Position numbers and translations under genes: made by a program. The notes beneath the pieces were generated by a model. The model made no database searches. It worked only from the letters and a program-made list of their open reading frames with translations, and was not told the DNA's origin. From Glebionis coronaria (Eukaryota > Streptophyta > Magnoliopsida > Asterales > Asteraceae), in assembly GCA_025667525.1 (NCBI GenBank), contig CM046875.1, positions 123,494,340 through 123,558,339 of the forward strand: a DNA stretch of 64,000 nucleotides, read 5' to 3'. Below, one piece after another: positions 50,401-62,295 of the stretch; positions within the stretch are counted from its first letter, which is position 1; every line of letters begins with the position of its first letter.

Positions 50401-50979
50401 TTTTTAGCATTATTTTATTATTTTTAATCATTATTTTAGTTTAAAAATTGTTTTTAGTGTTTTAAAAATAGAAAAATAGTTCTAAAAATTTAGGAAAAAT
50501 ACTTTTTAGTCTTTAAATAATATAAGTGATTTATTAGTTCAATAAAATAATATTTTGGGCTTTTTCTTAATTATATTTAATTTTAGGGCTTTAATTAGCC
50601 TTTAAAATTGAATATTTAATTAATAAAAGGTTTTAAAATATATTTATTGGATTTTTATTCTTATTTATATTATTTTAGACTTAGTTTTAATTTTTAATTA
50701 ATTTTTAATTTCGTCACGTTTTACGTATTTACGTATTTACGTTCACGTTATTACGTCGTAGTGTAATCATAGTCGTAGCTCGTCTTTAATTTTTCTCTCT
50801 CAAACCAAAAACGTCACTAATCCAAACTTTGATTTTATATAACTGGCATATTTAATTCACACACCTCCTTCGAGAACGAACCCGCATTTATTCGGTTTTA
50901 CGTTTTTCCTAAAGAGTAAGACTTAATACTTGCCGCTCATACGCGTTTTTCCTAAAACGTGTACAAAAACCCTACATCA
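47448..50979 (+). repeat. 3' LTR of element C
   Basis: It is 3532 bp and highly similar to the 5' LTR, with scattered substitutions. Two notable differences are a run of 17 C (48285-48301) where the 5' LTR has 5, and a small deletion near 48548 that removes the TATA box. Confidence 0.94.
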
Positions 50980-51624
50980 AGCGGCATAGGTACGGACCTC
51001 GCATTGAAGAGACTGATAGGTTAGCCTCTCAAATTCACTCAACAATTGAAGACTATTAGTCTTATAAGGAACGACAGTGAAAAGTTGTCCGATTTTCTTA
51101 AAATGGCCAAAGACTTTTAGAAGAAGTTGGAAGACGAGATACCACAGCAGAATGTTGATTCAAACAAGGAAAATTTTATTGCGCAATTGTTGGATGTTAC
51201 TGTACCTGACAAAGTTGAAATTTTGAACCCGCAGTCGGTATTTGCAAGTAAAGGGACGCGCAAAATTAAGAGTGCAGCTGAAAAAGGCAAGGAAAAAACA
51301 GTAGCCAAGGCTAAAAGATCAAACCAAAAAATACCTTTCAAAAAACGTATATGCGGCTTATCTGGTCGAGAGGGTCATTATAGATCTACTTGTCCTGATA
51401 GATTTGATCTTGCGGAAACATCAGAATCTGGTTCAAAGCGTAGAAAATTAAATAAAAAAGATGCATTTAAGGTTACTGAAGGCGCAGACGAAGGCGATGA
51501 CATTGGAACTGGCCCAGAAGTTGAAATTGATGATCAAGACTTGGTAGTTGAAGAATCCGAAGGCGATGATCGTGATTCAGAAAACGGGTCTGAACCAGAC
51601 GATGAAAACGATCCAGACTTCTAA
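50980..51624 (+). pseudogene. FRS/MULE-transposase-like pseudogene, block 3 (C-terminus)
   Basis: It resumes after the right TSD (AGCGG, 50980-50984): Lys-Arg before the insertion joins His-Arg-Tyr-Gly-Pro after it. A one-base loss near 51056 shifts the frame, and TAG at 51118-51120 interrupts it. From 51127 to the TAA at 51622 the frame is open. It has a basic stretch (KGKEKTVAKAKRSNQKI), a CCHC knuckle in which the second Cys is Ser (CGLSGREGHYRSTC) and an acidic tail. Such a C-terminal knuckle is common in FRS-like proteins of plants (family knowledge). Confidence 0.85.
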
Positions 51625-52491
51625 GCAGCATTTATATTTTTTCACAATTTGAAGGCAGAATGTTACTGCTTGTCATATGCTTTTTAATAATCTCACATAT
51701 TTTTTTCATTATTACATTCCATGTTGGTATCATGACTTTGCCTTGGTTTTATCTTACATTTGAATCTTATTTTGAGTTTTAATCTTATTTTGGTATACAC
51801 ACTTCTTTGTTTTGGAAAGCACGAGCACTCCACCCATTCTGGTACAATGTTGCGTTAATGATGGTCCACTATAACTGTGCTAAGATATGACTTTCATTTG
51901 TGCCCATTCTCTTAGGTTAACGAGGGAATGTTCATTTGTGCAAGAATTTCATCTGTATATGCCAATACCTTACCAGGTTATATCAATGCAACGAAGACTC
52001 TTTTAATGAGCCTCATTATAATCCATTTGGTTGCATTGTCTGTCACCACTACCAAGAATAACCAGCAGGCATCAGCAATCCATGTTGATTTTTTATGTCA
52101 AAGTGTCCAACCAAACTACACCCAATTTACATGAACAAACTACACCCAGTTTGTTCAAAGACGAAACATGAACATATAAATACATTGTACAAAATACGTA
52201 CCTGAACAAACTACACCCATTTTTTAGCAATTGTTTTGCATAAAAACTTCAAGGTCAGACATGAAACATGACGAAATACAAGAATAAAAATGTATGTCTC
52301 AAAATTACAAGGAAAGAGACGAAACATAAAAATAGAAAACATCAAGTTTTCATTTGATTTCTAGGTTCATACCATACCCAAAACATAAAACAAACACCAA
52401 TCCAAAAGTACAAATAAGTCTACCAAATCCAGATTTTAAAAAAACATACAAGAACATAAACGAAACATCTTATTTTTTTTCTAGAAAATCT
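51625..52491. other. Spacer between the convergent FRS-like and C48 genes
   Basis: AT-rich, no gene seen. It should hold the 3' untranslated ends of both genes. A CAAACTACACCCA motif is repeated near 52112, 52138 and 52207. Confidence 0.5.
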
Positions 52492-53527
52492 TCACTTTAG
52501 TGCTTTTGTTGTCTTCATACGCTTCAACTCTGCACGTAGCTTTTCTCGATGACAGTTGCATTCTACTAGTAGTATAGTAGCTGCATATTTGTTTCTTAAA
52601 CGCCCTAATTGCGAGTTTTGTTTCCTACCCTCAGTTGCTAGTCCATATTGCCATTTGCCAAGATCTTCACCCATGTATGTTTCCATGTTCCTCATTAGAA
52701 ATATGCCACAATCCAGTAGTCTCTTATCTGTATGCCAACAAAACCTACCACGAACCACTTGCGCGTTGATATAGTCGATGCTTTTATATGGTTAAGTCGA
52801 ATTAAGTATTGGCCAAAATTATGTTTCTACATTTAGTGTTTGATACCACATTAGTACATATGTTAGTAATATACAAATAAATATAACATTAATAAAATTA
52901 GTTTTTTTTTGTACCAGGATTGTCGCAATCTGCTGTGCATCGATGTTTGTGCCCCACTTCCTTTTCTTTTTTACTTCTGCATCTTCATTACTCTTTACGT
53001 CAATCAAACATACTTCTGGTTTCTTCATGTTAAAACATACTAGAAATTTATGGTCTTCAATACTTACTGGAACAAATACCTTGAAATTGCAAAAAAACGA
53101 AGTAAATGTACATGTCACATCATGGATATATGTAAATTTAATTTAATTAATTCTAACAAACTTACAAGGTCAGCATCTTCGATCATCATCTGGACACCGT
53201 ACTTTGAGTGTGCAATCTCAACATGTAACACGAATTTTTTAATTCTTTCATTGAGAACATAATCATCCATCAATAATTTCTTGTCTTGTGTCAAATTAAT
53301 TAATCACATTAAATAAAACTAAAAATTCAACAGTTAAGTAAACCAGTACAAACTTACCACTTCGTATACGGGTAAAAACACCCTCGCCGGTGATTTGTCA
53401 TCTCGATAAGACTCAATGAAATTTAGATACGTAGACCACCCGTTTATCACGTTGTCAACCACGGATTCTTGTGGACCTAGGGACTCTATTTCCAACCTTT
53501 TTGTTTTATGCCCATTAACTGTCTCGA
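52492..53527 (-). pseudogene. C48 (Ulp1/SENP-like) peptidase pseudogene, 5'-truncated
   Basis: Exons read on the minus strand: 53527-53358 (ending ARVFLPVYEV at a GTAAGT donor), about 53290-53166 (YVLNERIKKF, donor GTAAGT), 53079-52915 (VFVPVSIEDHKFLVCF, LIDVKSN) and about 52758-52492 (LLDCGIFLMRNMETYMG, stop TGA at 52494-52492). The His, Asp and Cys segments follow the order of a C48 Cys peptidase; the His is in DHKF rather than HW. C48 enzymes cut ubiquitin-like modifiers such as SUMO. The 5' part is cut off by the copia LTR at 53528. The gene is convergent with the FRS-like gene, which is typical of some MULEs that carry Ulp1-like genes. Confidence 0.7.
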
Positions 53528-53859
53528 TGTTGGAAATAAGTTTTAACGTATTTAGGAAGATTCGGTCACTCCGAGAATATATTAAGTTGTAGCTCGTAGT
53601 CTAGATATCTTTATATTAATTAACAAGGAAAGGCCCGGTCCATGTTATGTATGGCCGACCCAATATTGTAAGCCCAAGCCCATCTTATGGGCTTGGTATA
53701 TAAACCCTCTCCTTAGATGGAGAGGGTGTGGTTTCTCATACTTTTCACATAGTAATTAAGGTGTAATCTTTTATTTTCTATCTCTAAAAGTGTGTGAAAT
53801 CTACCATTTTTCTATCTCTTTCTCTCTCTAGAATATACATAGATTTATAATATCATACA
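53528..53859 (+). repeat. 5' LTR of copia element E
   Basis: It is 332 bp, from TGTTGGAAATAAG to CATACA. A 10-bp inverted repeat (CCAAGCCCAT/ATGGGCTTGG, 53674-53696) directly precedes TATATAAA (53697-53704), and an 8-bp inverted repeat (CCCTCTCC/GGAGAGGG, 53705-53726) directly follows it. Confidence 0.9.
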
Positions 53860-53861
53860 AA

Positions 53862-53876
53862 TGGTATCAAGAGCCA
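53862..53876 (+). promoter_or_regulatory. Primer binding site, element E (iMet type)
   Basis: TGGTATCAAGAGCCA, two bases after the LTR. It matches the usual copia site for initiator tRNA-Met, with one extra A. Confidence 0.85.
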
Positions 53877-54159
53877 TGGGATAATTGTATTTTCTATGTG
53901 TTTGTGTTCTTGATTTTGTGTTTATTTTGATCCAAAATCAATTGATCCAAATTTATTTTTTTGTGTTTTTTATGGTTTATTCTTCATAAAAATCATCTAC
54001 ATAGTTGTGGTAGAGATTTGGTATTGTTGTTTTGGTTAAAAACACAAAATTTTTGGGTGTTTGGATCATTTTTTGGCTTGAAATCATGTATTTGGTGTGT
54101 TAGATCCGAGATATATCAGGAAGTCTGTTGAAGAAATCATTCATCTTGGGAATATTTGT

Positions 54160-54815
54160 GATTATTGCGAAGTTCCTACGAGGGTTTTTGATTATTGCGA
54201 AGTACAAGTTTTGCTAAGTCAAATTCCGAAGTGTTTAAATTGCGAAGTTCTTTGGTTAACTAAGATTATTCCAAAGTTCATCCCTTTAATATTCCGAAGT
54301 TCCTCACTTTGTGGATTCTGAAGTTGGAAACTAATTTAATCTTTCCGAAGTTAAATTCTTGGGAATTCTGAAGTTACTTTGATCCTTGCTTATTCCGAAG
54401 TGTTCAATCAGATTATATTCTGAAGTGCTTATTCTTATATATTCCGAAGTGCACATTCTTATACATTCCGAAGTAATCAATATCAAGGATTCCGAAGTAG
54501 TGAAGATCCAAGATTCCGAAGTACTCAAACATCAACATTCCGAAGTAGTGAAGATCCAAGATTCCGAAGTACTCAAACATCAATATTCCGAAGTAGTGAA
54601 GATCCAAGATTCCGAAGTACATAGGTATTCCGAAGTTCTTTGTTTGCATTATTCCGATGTACTGTTTTGTGAATTATTGCGAAGTGGAATTTTTGGCTAC
54701 ATTGCGAAGTGGTATTTTGGCTATATTGCGAAGTGGCGTGTTTTGACTGTGAAGATAACTTTCAAAATCTATATATTTCGAAGTTCATTTTTCACACTTA
54801 AAAAATTTCGAACAT
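54160..54815 (+). repeat. ATTCCGAAGT motif array in copia leader
   Basis: About 25 copies of ATTCCGAAGT or ATTGCGAAGT occur between the primer site and gag. In the core (54464-54640) the period is a regular 24 bases, with alternating spacers (GTGAAGATCCAAG and CTCAAACATCAA). No CRISPR features are present. Confidence 0.92.
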
Positions 54816-54963
54816 TCGTGTGTTTTTTGTTTACTTTGGAATTTTTGGTTTATCCAGACATAGTTTTAGGGATTTCAACATTGTTTCTTGTCATCTACAC
54901 AAAAAATATACATTTACTTTCTCTCATTGTTCGATCCAACGTTGTAAATCTTAACTTATCAAA

Positions 54964-57900
54964 ATGGAGTACCCATCTCTTAAAGATAAGTCCATCCTCT
55001 CGGGTACGGATAATTGTCCACCAATGTTGGAGAAGTCTATGTACGAGGATTGGACTTCCCGAATGGAACTTTACATGTTGAACAAAGAGAATGGACGTCT
55101 CATTTGGGCATCAGTGCTCAATGGACCATTAGATTATGGTACAGTGACGGAAGGTACAGTTACTCGTCCTCGCACAACGGGTGAATTGACCGAAGATATG
55201 AAGATTCAAGACAAATGTGATAAGTATGCTACAAACATCATTCTACAAGCCCTTCCTCCAGATGTCTATAAACTCGTCAGCAAACATAAAGTTGCCAAAG
55301 AGTTATGGGATATAATTCGTGTTCTAATGCAAGGAACCTCGTTAACTGAACAAGAACGAGAGTGTAAGGTTAATGATACATTTGATAAGTTTGCCTACGT
55401 TCTCGGGGAGACTCTTAATGATTACTATTTGAGATTTACTCTCTTGTTGAATGAGCTCAATATCTATGGCATGGCAATTCCTACATTTCAATTAAACACC
55501 AAGTATTTGAACACCCTTCCTTCAGAATGGCGTAAGTACGTGACGGATGTTAAATTGGCTAAGGACTTGCATAACACCAATTTGGATCAACTTCAAGCTT
55601 TTCTTCAACAACACGAATGCCATGTGATCGAGGCTCGGTTGTCTACACCACAAGTTTGTGATCCACTTGCCATGTATGCTTCTCAACAAATGACCCCCCC
55701 AACAAAACATGGCTTACACTTATCAACAACAATCATACTTGCAGCAGCAACTACAACACACATATCAGCAACCACAACAACCATCTTATCAACCACTGAT
55801 GATGCCACAACAAGCATATCAACAAAGTGTTCTTCCACAGCCTTATCCACAGCTACCAGCACATCAGGCATCACCCTCACAAGCTAACACTTCTCCTATG
55901 GGCTATACTCCTCAGCAAGGATATTTTCCAATTGAAGCACCTCAAGCACAAGCCTTCTACTCCAATGAACTTCCACCAATTCAACCACCGGTCTTTACTC
56001 CAAATGATACGCCTACTGATGTCTTAAACCGTCTCACTACATACTTTTCAAAACTTGTTGCTACTAGAGGTTTTCCACCAACGAACAATCAGCTCCGTAC
56101 CTCTTCAAATCCTCGACAACAAGCCACTGTTCAAGATGGTCAACTGACGGTGCAACCTATTCAGGGAAGGCAAAATTCATATGGAACTCCTACAAGGACC
56201 GTGAATGCTCAAGCTATGAATTCTCAAGCTAATGGAAATGGAAGCACTGTTGGTCCACAAAAGGTTGTGACTTGCTACAATTGTAGATGACAAGGTCATA
56301 TGCCTAGGGAATGCACTCAACCAAAAAGGAGAAGGGATGCAACGTGGTTTCCTGAGAAGATGTATTTGGTCGATGCTCAGTCTAAGGGAAAGATTTTGGA
56401 TTCAAAAGAGTTAGCATTTCTTGCAGACCCAGGGGCAGCAGACAGTGAAGGCATTGCAGTCGTTTCCACTTCTAATGCAGCTTATCAAGCAGATGATCTT
56501 GATGCATATGATTCGGATTGTGATGACATTCACTCAGCCTAAGCTGCACTCGTTGCTAGTCTCTCTCACTATGGTTCTGATGTCGTCAGTGAGGTACCAA
56601 CCACATCTAATAATATTCATGACAATCCACATCATGTTGAGAATGAAAATGACAACCTCGAACAGCATTCGGGAACTAGTAACTAAAATGATGTGGTATC
56701 CAATCCAACACGTTTGAGTGAACCTCAACCAAATGCTATGATGTGTATGGAATCTTATGATCAACATGATTTAGTAATGGTGCCTAAACATATTATTGAT
56801 AACATGAATGTGGCTGTTCGACAAACCATAGATATGAATGCCAACCTAACCGTTGAGCTTGCGCTGTATAAGAAAAAGGTCAAAACTTTTGAAATGGTCC
56901 CTCAAGCAGAGAAAATAACGTGTTCTGAATTTGACCAATTTCGTTTTGAAAATATTGAACACTTAAAAGAAATAGAATCATTAAAAGCTAATCTTTCCAA
57001 TGAATTAAAATCAAAAGAGTTGGTGGTCAATGATTTTCAGAAACTTAAAATGGATTTCTAAACTCTCGAGTCTAAAAAGTTTGAATCGGAAATTAATGCT
57101 ACCAAACTTCTTAAATTCAAAGAACAGCAGCTTTTAAAACAATACGCTTCCACAGAAAATGTTCATCTTTTAACTAAATCGTTTAAAGAACTCAAACTTA
57201 AGCGTCTTCAAGATTTACCACCTAATCCCGGTTATGCAAAACAAGCTCAGGAATATATTCTTTGTCTTTATGATGTGACCCTAATTGGCAAATCGAAAGA
57301 AGCACCTTATGTTCGTAGTACTGAGGAGACACAGTCACTTGCGGAAGAAACTCAATCTAAATTTCTTTCAAAATTCCATAAGCTTAATTATGATAAGCAT
57401 AATAAAGATCAATTTTCTAAAAAGACCCGCATTCGCTTACAAAAGGAATTAGCTCAATTATCAGTTTTTGTGCCCCAAAGTATGTCAACGGAAAACCTTC
57501 CTAGTACGTCTCCTACACTTGTCAAGACGGATTTAACTAAGTTAATTCCACCGGTCAGTAAGGTGTCTGTTAGCTTAAATGTGGTGCACCAACACTTAGC
57601 CGATTTTGACAAGGTCAATTTGGAACGTACGACGGCTTCGGCCATAACGAAGGGGGAATGGAATTTTGAGCACACTAGAACTGCGTTTAGAGACGAAATT
57701 GTTCCGTTTGTAAAGAATGTTAAAGCTTGTCTTAGTAATATTGATCAAGATTTGCTTTTGGAAATAGAAGAAGTTAGACGTGTTTTCAATGAAATGGATG
57801 ATGCTTATGAAAACAGTTTACTTGAAATAGAACGAGTTTCACGCCAAAATGATCAGCTTCTGAAGCAAGTGATGTCTCATGATATAGTTTCCGTCTGTGT

Positions 57901-57997
57901 GATAAAAGTGTTGATAATGATTCTATTGTGCATAATGTTGAATCTGTGGATAATGTGGTATATAGTACTTGTCACTAATCTGACGATAAATTTTTAA
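54964..57997 (+). pseudogene. Copia E gag, UBN2-type with coiled-coil extension
   Basis: ATG at 54964 (MEYPSLKDKS). The gag core (ALPPDVYKLVSKHK, FDKFAYVLGETL, LNTLPSEWRKYV) is followed by a frameshift at a C/A run near 55695, then a Gln/Pro-rich part. The CCHC knuckle near 56275 (CYNC, then QGHMPREC) contains a TGA at 56288-56290. Further in-frame stops are at 56540, 56684 and 57059. From about 56700 the protein is long and helical (NLTVELALYKKKVKTFE; LSNELKSKELVVNDF), far longer than a minimal copia gag. A frameshift lies near 57890. Confidence 0.87.
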
Positions 57998-59459
57998 AGC
58001 TTCAAGATTCTTATTCTTCGCTTTCAAAACGTTTTGATGAAATTCAAACACATTGTATTTCGCTTGAATGCAAGCAACAATTTATTCAAGAAATCTTTGA
58101 AACATCATTCGACGGTGTTAATATCGATGATGTAAATTTTCAAAAGAATTTTCAATTGAATTTACAATCAAAACAGTGTCAGCCAAGTGACAAGGTTGCT
58201 AAATCATTGCCGATAGACATAGAGAAATCTAAGGAGATTCATCGTGTGAACGTACTTGAGGCCGCTGAGAATTTTAAACTTGATCTAGATAATCGAGTTT
58301 CCAAGATTTTGTCCAAAGTTGATAACTTAAAACAGAAAAATACACAACTCTTCGATTCAGTAAAGCTCGCATGTGCTTATAACACTGCACAGAATCAATC
58401 ATTGATTGAACGATTGAATCGAAAGTCGGTGGAAAAATCTGATTTGAGGGAACAAATTTGTGATAAAAATCTGGCTTTGACTGTGTTAAAGGAAACACTT
58501 CGTACCCTAAAAGGTAAGAATATTGTGGATAACGCAGCCACTGTCTCAGCACCGTCCTCTAGTGCAATCAAAACTAACCTCATCACCGTCACACCATTTA
58601 ACAAGGGCCCTAGGACTAAACCATCTCAAACATTGGTCACTAAAGATAAGGAAAAATCAAAACCAGGTTCTAATATTCCCGTGTTGCCTTCTACAGGAGT
58701 AAACACCACTACTAAGGCTCAAAGATCTAAGCTTACAAGAAATATAAAGAATGATAGGATCTTGCCCTCCTCTAGTAGTCAAGTGAAGAAGAAAGTAGAA
58801 GCCCACCCTAGGAATGTTATTTCTGTTTTGAATAAAAAGAATCATGTAGCTAAACTTAAAGGCTCTGCGGTTGTGTAGTGTTCTAAGCCTATTGTGAATT
58901 CTAATTTGAAATGTTGCAATTGTAATGAATGCATGTTTTCTAGTCGTCATGATTCTTTCCTTATTGACCATGTGAATGAGATGAATGCCCGGAAAAATGG
59001 ATTAGAATGGAAACCAACTGGGAAAGTATTAACCCAAGCTGGTTGGATGTGGCGCCCCACTGGTAGAACTTTCACTATAGTAGGAAATGTGTGCCCTTTA
59101 ACTAGGATCACTCCCACTAAAGCGAAGAAAGCGTGCCCTTTAATTAGGAGTACCAAGGCTACCAAAACACAAGTGTGTCCTTTAACTAGGAACACCAACA
59201 CTACTGTAGGAAACAAGTGCCCTTTAAATAGGTCTACTCCCACTGTAGTGCCCGCTAATACTCCAAAACCTAAGAAAGTTGAAACTATAAAACCTATTAG
59301 TGATAAAACTCACATTAGAAAATGCAGGAAATCTAAGGGTCACACAAATGTTAGTAATTCTGATAATATTATATCTGTATCTGCTAACACTCCGGAACCA
59401 ATAGTTTCCAATGCATTGTCTACTGTTGTTGTTGAAAACAGGTGGTCCAAATTCTTCTC
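57998..59459 (+). pseudogene. Copia E gag-protease linker with four 14-residue CPL repeats
   Basis: This continues the polyprotein in a shifted frame: coiled-coil-like sequence (VSKILSKVDNLKQKN), a Lys/Ser-rich part, a stop at 58876-58878, then a Cys-rich segment (CCNCNECMF) and four tandem units of exactly 42 bases (59092-59259), each starting CPLTR, CPLIR, CPLTR or CPLNR. The role is unknown. The frame is lost again just before the protease. Confidence 0.85.
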
Positions 59460-59585
59460 TGGTATTTGGACTCTGGCTGCTCTAAACATATGACCGGAGA
59501 TCGCTCTCAGCTCCGAAATTTCGTCAGCAAGTTTCTTGGTACGGTTCGATTTGGAAATGATCATATTGCAAAGATAATGGGTTAC
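59460..59585 (+). pseudogene. Copia E aspartic protease, N-terminal part
   Basis: YLDSGCSKHMTGDRSQL with catalytic Asp at 59469-59471 is the copia protease signature; VRFGNDHIAKIMGY follows. It is cut at 59585 by element D. Confidence 0.92.
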
Positions 59586-62206
59586 TGATATGAGCAAAAA
59601 CTCATATCAATTAATCAACAAATCACCCTAAAACACAAGGAAAATACCTAACCTTTGTGCTATAAAGCGGAATTATGTGGTATGTTTTGTGTTTGTGTAT
59701 AAATAGGTAAGAGGGATACATTTTCAAGAAAACAAGAAGAAATCAAGCTTATTTGGATGAAAAAGACAAAGAAGGATCAAAATGACAAGCCATGAGAAGA
59801 AAAAGGACCTATCTTGACAACATTCAAAAGTTGAGGGACTTAAAGTGCTATTTTGGAAAAGTCAAGATCAAAGTCAAACCTGGTCAAAATTCAAGTCATC
59901 AAGTCAAGGGATCATTTGTGTTCAAGTTTGAAGCTCAAAGGATCAGAAATGACAAGTTTATGAAGATTTAAGCTCAAAAGACAAAACTGCTAATCACAAG
60001 GGCTTTTTCTGCCAAAACCCAAAGTCCTTTGATCCTTGTGGAGTCGATTCAGCCAATCAGGGAAAGGCATGCTATATCACACGGATCAAGCATCTTCAAC
60101 AATTATGGGGTGATGATTAAATGAGGGCAGCATTAATGGGCGAATTTTATAAATGCTAATGATTAGCAATTTAAAACAAATTATGCACCCATCCCGTTTA
60201 ATAACTTTGAATACATTTAAATACCACTTCCCATTTATTGAACCCAAACCGAATCCCAATTTAATCCCCAACAGCCAATCACATTGCGAGTTATCTTACA
60301 TCCGGATCAATACATTCCAACTCCAATTAACCCATGCCACTTGGCAAGTGCTCAATGGTCAGAACACTTCATCACCCCTGCATGCATGCTTTCGCCTATA
60401 AATTCGTCCTTTTGTATTTCATTTTTGGTAAGTAGATTAGTGTGTAAAAACACACACACACACACATTGTTAGTACTTTTCAGTTCTCCAATTTCCCTTT
60501 CAATTTTCACATTTAAGTGTGTGTAATTCACATACTTTCACATAGTTAGTTACCAACAGTTAGTTAGTTACGATTTTTAACTGAATTTGTAACCGTCCAC
60601 TACAATTAATATAGAATTCGATTCAGTCTTCTCAGTTCCTTTTCTATCATCATTCATTCTGCATAAAGAAGTTAGCACGAAGGATAGCTTAAGTGAAGCT
60701 GTTGATGTAATCTTGTTTATGATCTAATGAGTGTTCAGTATTACGTTCGTGACTTTCATGTTTTCACGAGATAGTAGCTGAAGAATAGTGATATTGGTTA
60801 TGCTTTAAGTTTAAGTTTTTGGCTCGTAGTCACTAAATGATTAAGCTCTGTTTAGCGTGAGTTTCGGTTTAAACTCGGTTTTAGAACGTAGTTGCGGTTA
60901 GAGGATAAACATCTTGCTGTTTCGGAGAAGGAGCGGTAGAGGTTCGATCTTGTCGTTGTAGCTACAGAATGAAAGGATTTGGATCAGTAGTTCTATGGTT
61001 CACGTTTTACTCAGAGTTCATGTTGTTGCTGTAGATTGTTTGTAGTAGCAGAAGTGAATTTCTTGACCTGAAGATCTTTAGCCTTGATGATTTGCTGATT
61101 TTTGTTCGAGTTCGTTAGCCGTAGTTTAACTCATCTCGTTTCGACAAATTTGGTGTAGTATCGACATTAATTTTCGGTTTCGAGTTGCAGCAGCTTTGTC
61201 AGCAGTGTTTCAGTTCGAAGTTATCGATTTCGATTCAATAGATAGCTAATCTTCATAAACAGACTGTTATTAGATGATTCGCTTGATGATGTAGCAAGTT
61301 TAAGTTCAGTTACGAGTTCAGTTGAAGGTTTTGGTTCAAGTTTCGCGCTCAGTACTTAGATAGCTTGGTTAATCAGTTTCGGTTCGATTTTGGCGCTCGA
61401 TATAGGCCAGCTCAGCGCTGCGTCTCGACATCAACGGACTAGACGATGGATGTAATGGTTAAGCTCATTTTTCTTTTAAATGCAAATTTAGCTTAAAGCT
61501 ACTTTGCATGCTTAGAAGTTTTAATGGCAGATTTTGCTTACTGTTACATTTGGAAGATTTTGTGATCATACATGTTTAGTCCCTGATCTTGTGTAGTTAA
61601 ATTTTAGTTACAGTCCTAAAGTGGTTATAAATCTGTAAGTGTTAAACTGTTAGTCCTTGACAGTTAGAATTGATTAGTGGACAATTAGCTTGATGGGCTT
61701 AGAATTGGCCATTCTTTTGTTCCTAATCATAACACAAGATACATGTTAAACTTCTCATTTTAATCAAATTGAGATTTTGTGAAAATAAGGTTTAGAATTT
61801 ACTTAAATTTTACTTTTACTTTTATAAAAAAAATAAGATTTAGTTACTTTTGAAATTTCACTTTTATAAAAATAGTTAGTTGTAATTTTGTTGAAATTTG
61901 TTACATTTTCTAGTTGGTTAACTTTGTTAAATTTGGTAAATTTGTTAGATTGTTGAATTAGTTACATTTTCTTGTTAAAATTGTTAGTTAGTTAATTGTT
62001 TTATTTACTTATACTTTGTGCTTAATTGACATGATTTAGATTAGTATGGATACGTAGTTAATATTTTGCATTTTAACGTGATTGATCAATTAGACATAGC
62101 AAAACCAAATAACTCTACCAACCAAAAACGATTATAAACCCGATCTTGTTAGGACTTTCAATTGATTAAGAACTGAGAAAACGAACTTCAATTATACACA
62201 ATTTCA
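59586..62206 (+). repeat. 5' LTR of element D
   Basis: It is 2621 bp, from TGATATGAGCAAAAACTCAT to AATTTCA. The first 24 bases are a perfect inverted repeat (TGATATGAG/CTCATATCA around CAAAAA). TATAAAT is at 60397-60403, and a CA run at about 60450-60466. From 60700 to 61450 TTCGG-, GTTCG- and TTCGAG-type words are frequent. There is no gene inside. Confidence 0.88.
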
Positions 62207-62208
62207 AA

Positions 62209-62226
62209 TGGCGCCGCTGCCGGTTC
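62209..62226 (+). promoter_or_regulatory. Primer binding site, element D
   Basis: TGGCGCCGCTGCCGGTTC, two bases after the LTR end. Confidence 0.82.
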
Positions 62227-62278
62227 TTTGACTTTACGAGAGACTATCGATTGACGGTTTTCATTGGCTTTTGGGATC

Positions 62279-62295
62279 CGTTCACCTAGTGAACG
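62279..62295 (+). other. Post-PBS leader hairpin, element D
   Basis: CGTTCAC and GTGAACG pair around CTA, directly after GGGATC. It is the strongest of the three related hairpins (A, B, D). Confidence 0.65.

Larger units (their letters stand above)
37374..50979 (+). mobile_element. Athila-like non-autonomous retrotransposon C (gag-protease, no RT/integrase)
   Basis: It has two LTRs of 3541 and 3532 bp, TG...CA ends and a 5-bp TSD AGCGG (37369-37373 and 50980-50984). The internal part (40915-47447) holds a primer site, a leader, gag, protease and then an unrecognised acidic ORF of about 1.7 kb. No RT, RNase H or integrase motif occurs in any frame. It would need proteins from a partner element. 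It lies in the last coding part of the FRS-like gene in the same orientation. Confidence 0.92.
53528..59585 (+). mobile_element. Ty1-copia retrotransposon E, 5' part
   Basis: It has an LTR (53528-53859), an iMet-type primer site, a leader with a motif array, a long gag, and the start of the protease. Element D interrupts it at 59586 inside the protease, so integrase, RT and the 3' LTR are beyond the window or lost. Several stops and frameshifts show it is dead. Confidence 0.92.

Noticed and set aside
54160..54815. Regular 24-base repeat array that could suggest CRISPR
   Set aside because: Repeats are only about 10 bases, spacers repeat among themselves, there are no cas genes, and it lies in a plant retrotransposon leader.
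60440..60470. CA repeat in LTR D as a promoter hairpin like those of the other LTRs
   Set aside because: GTGTGT and ACACAC can pair, but a simple CA repeat explains this, and it lies about 45 bases from the TATA box.
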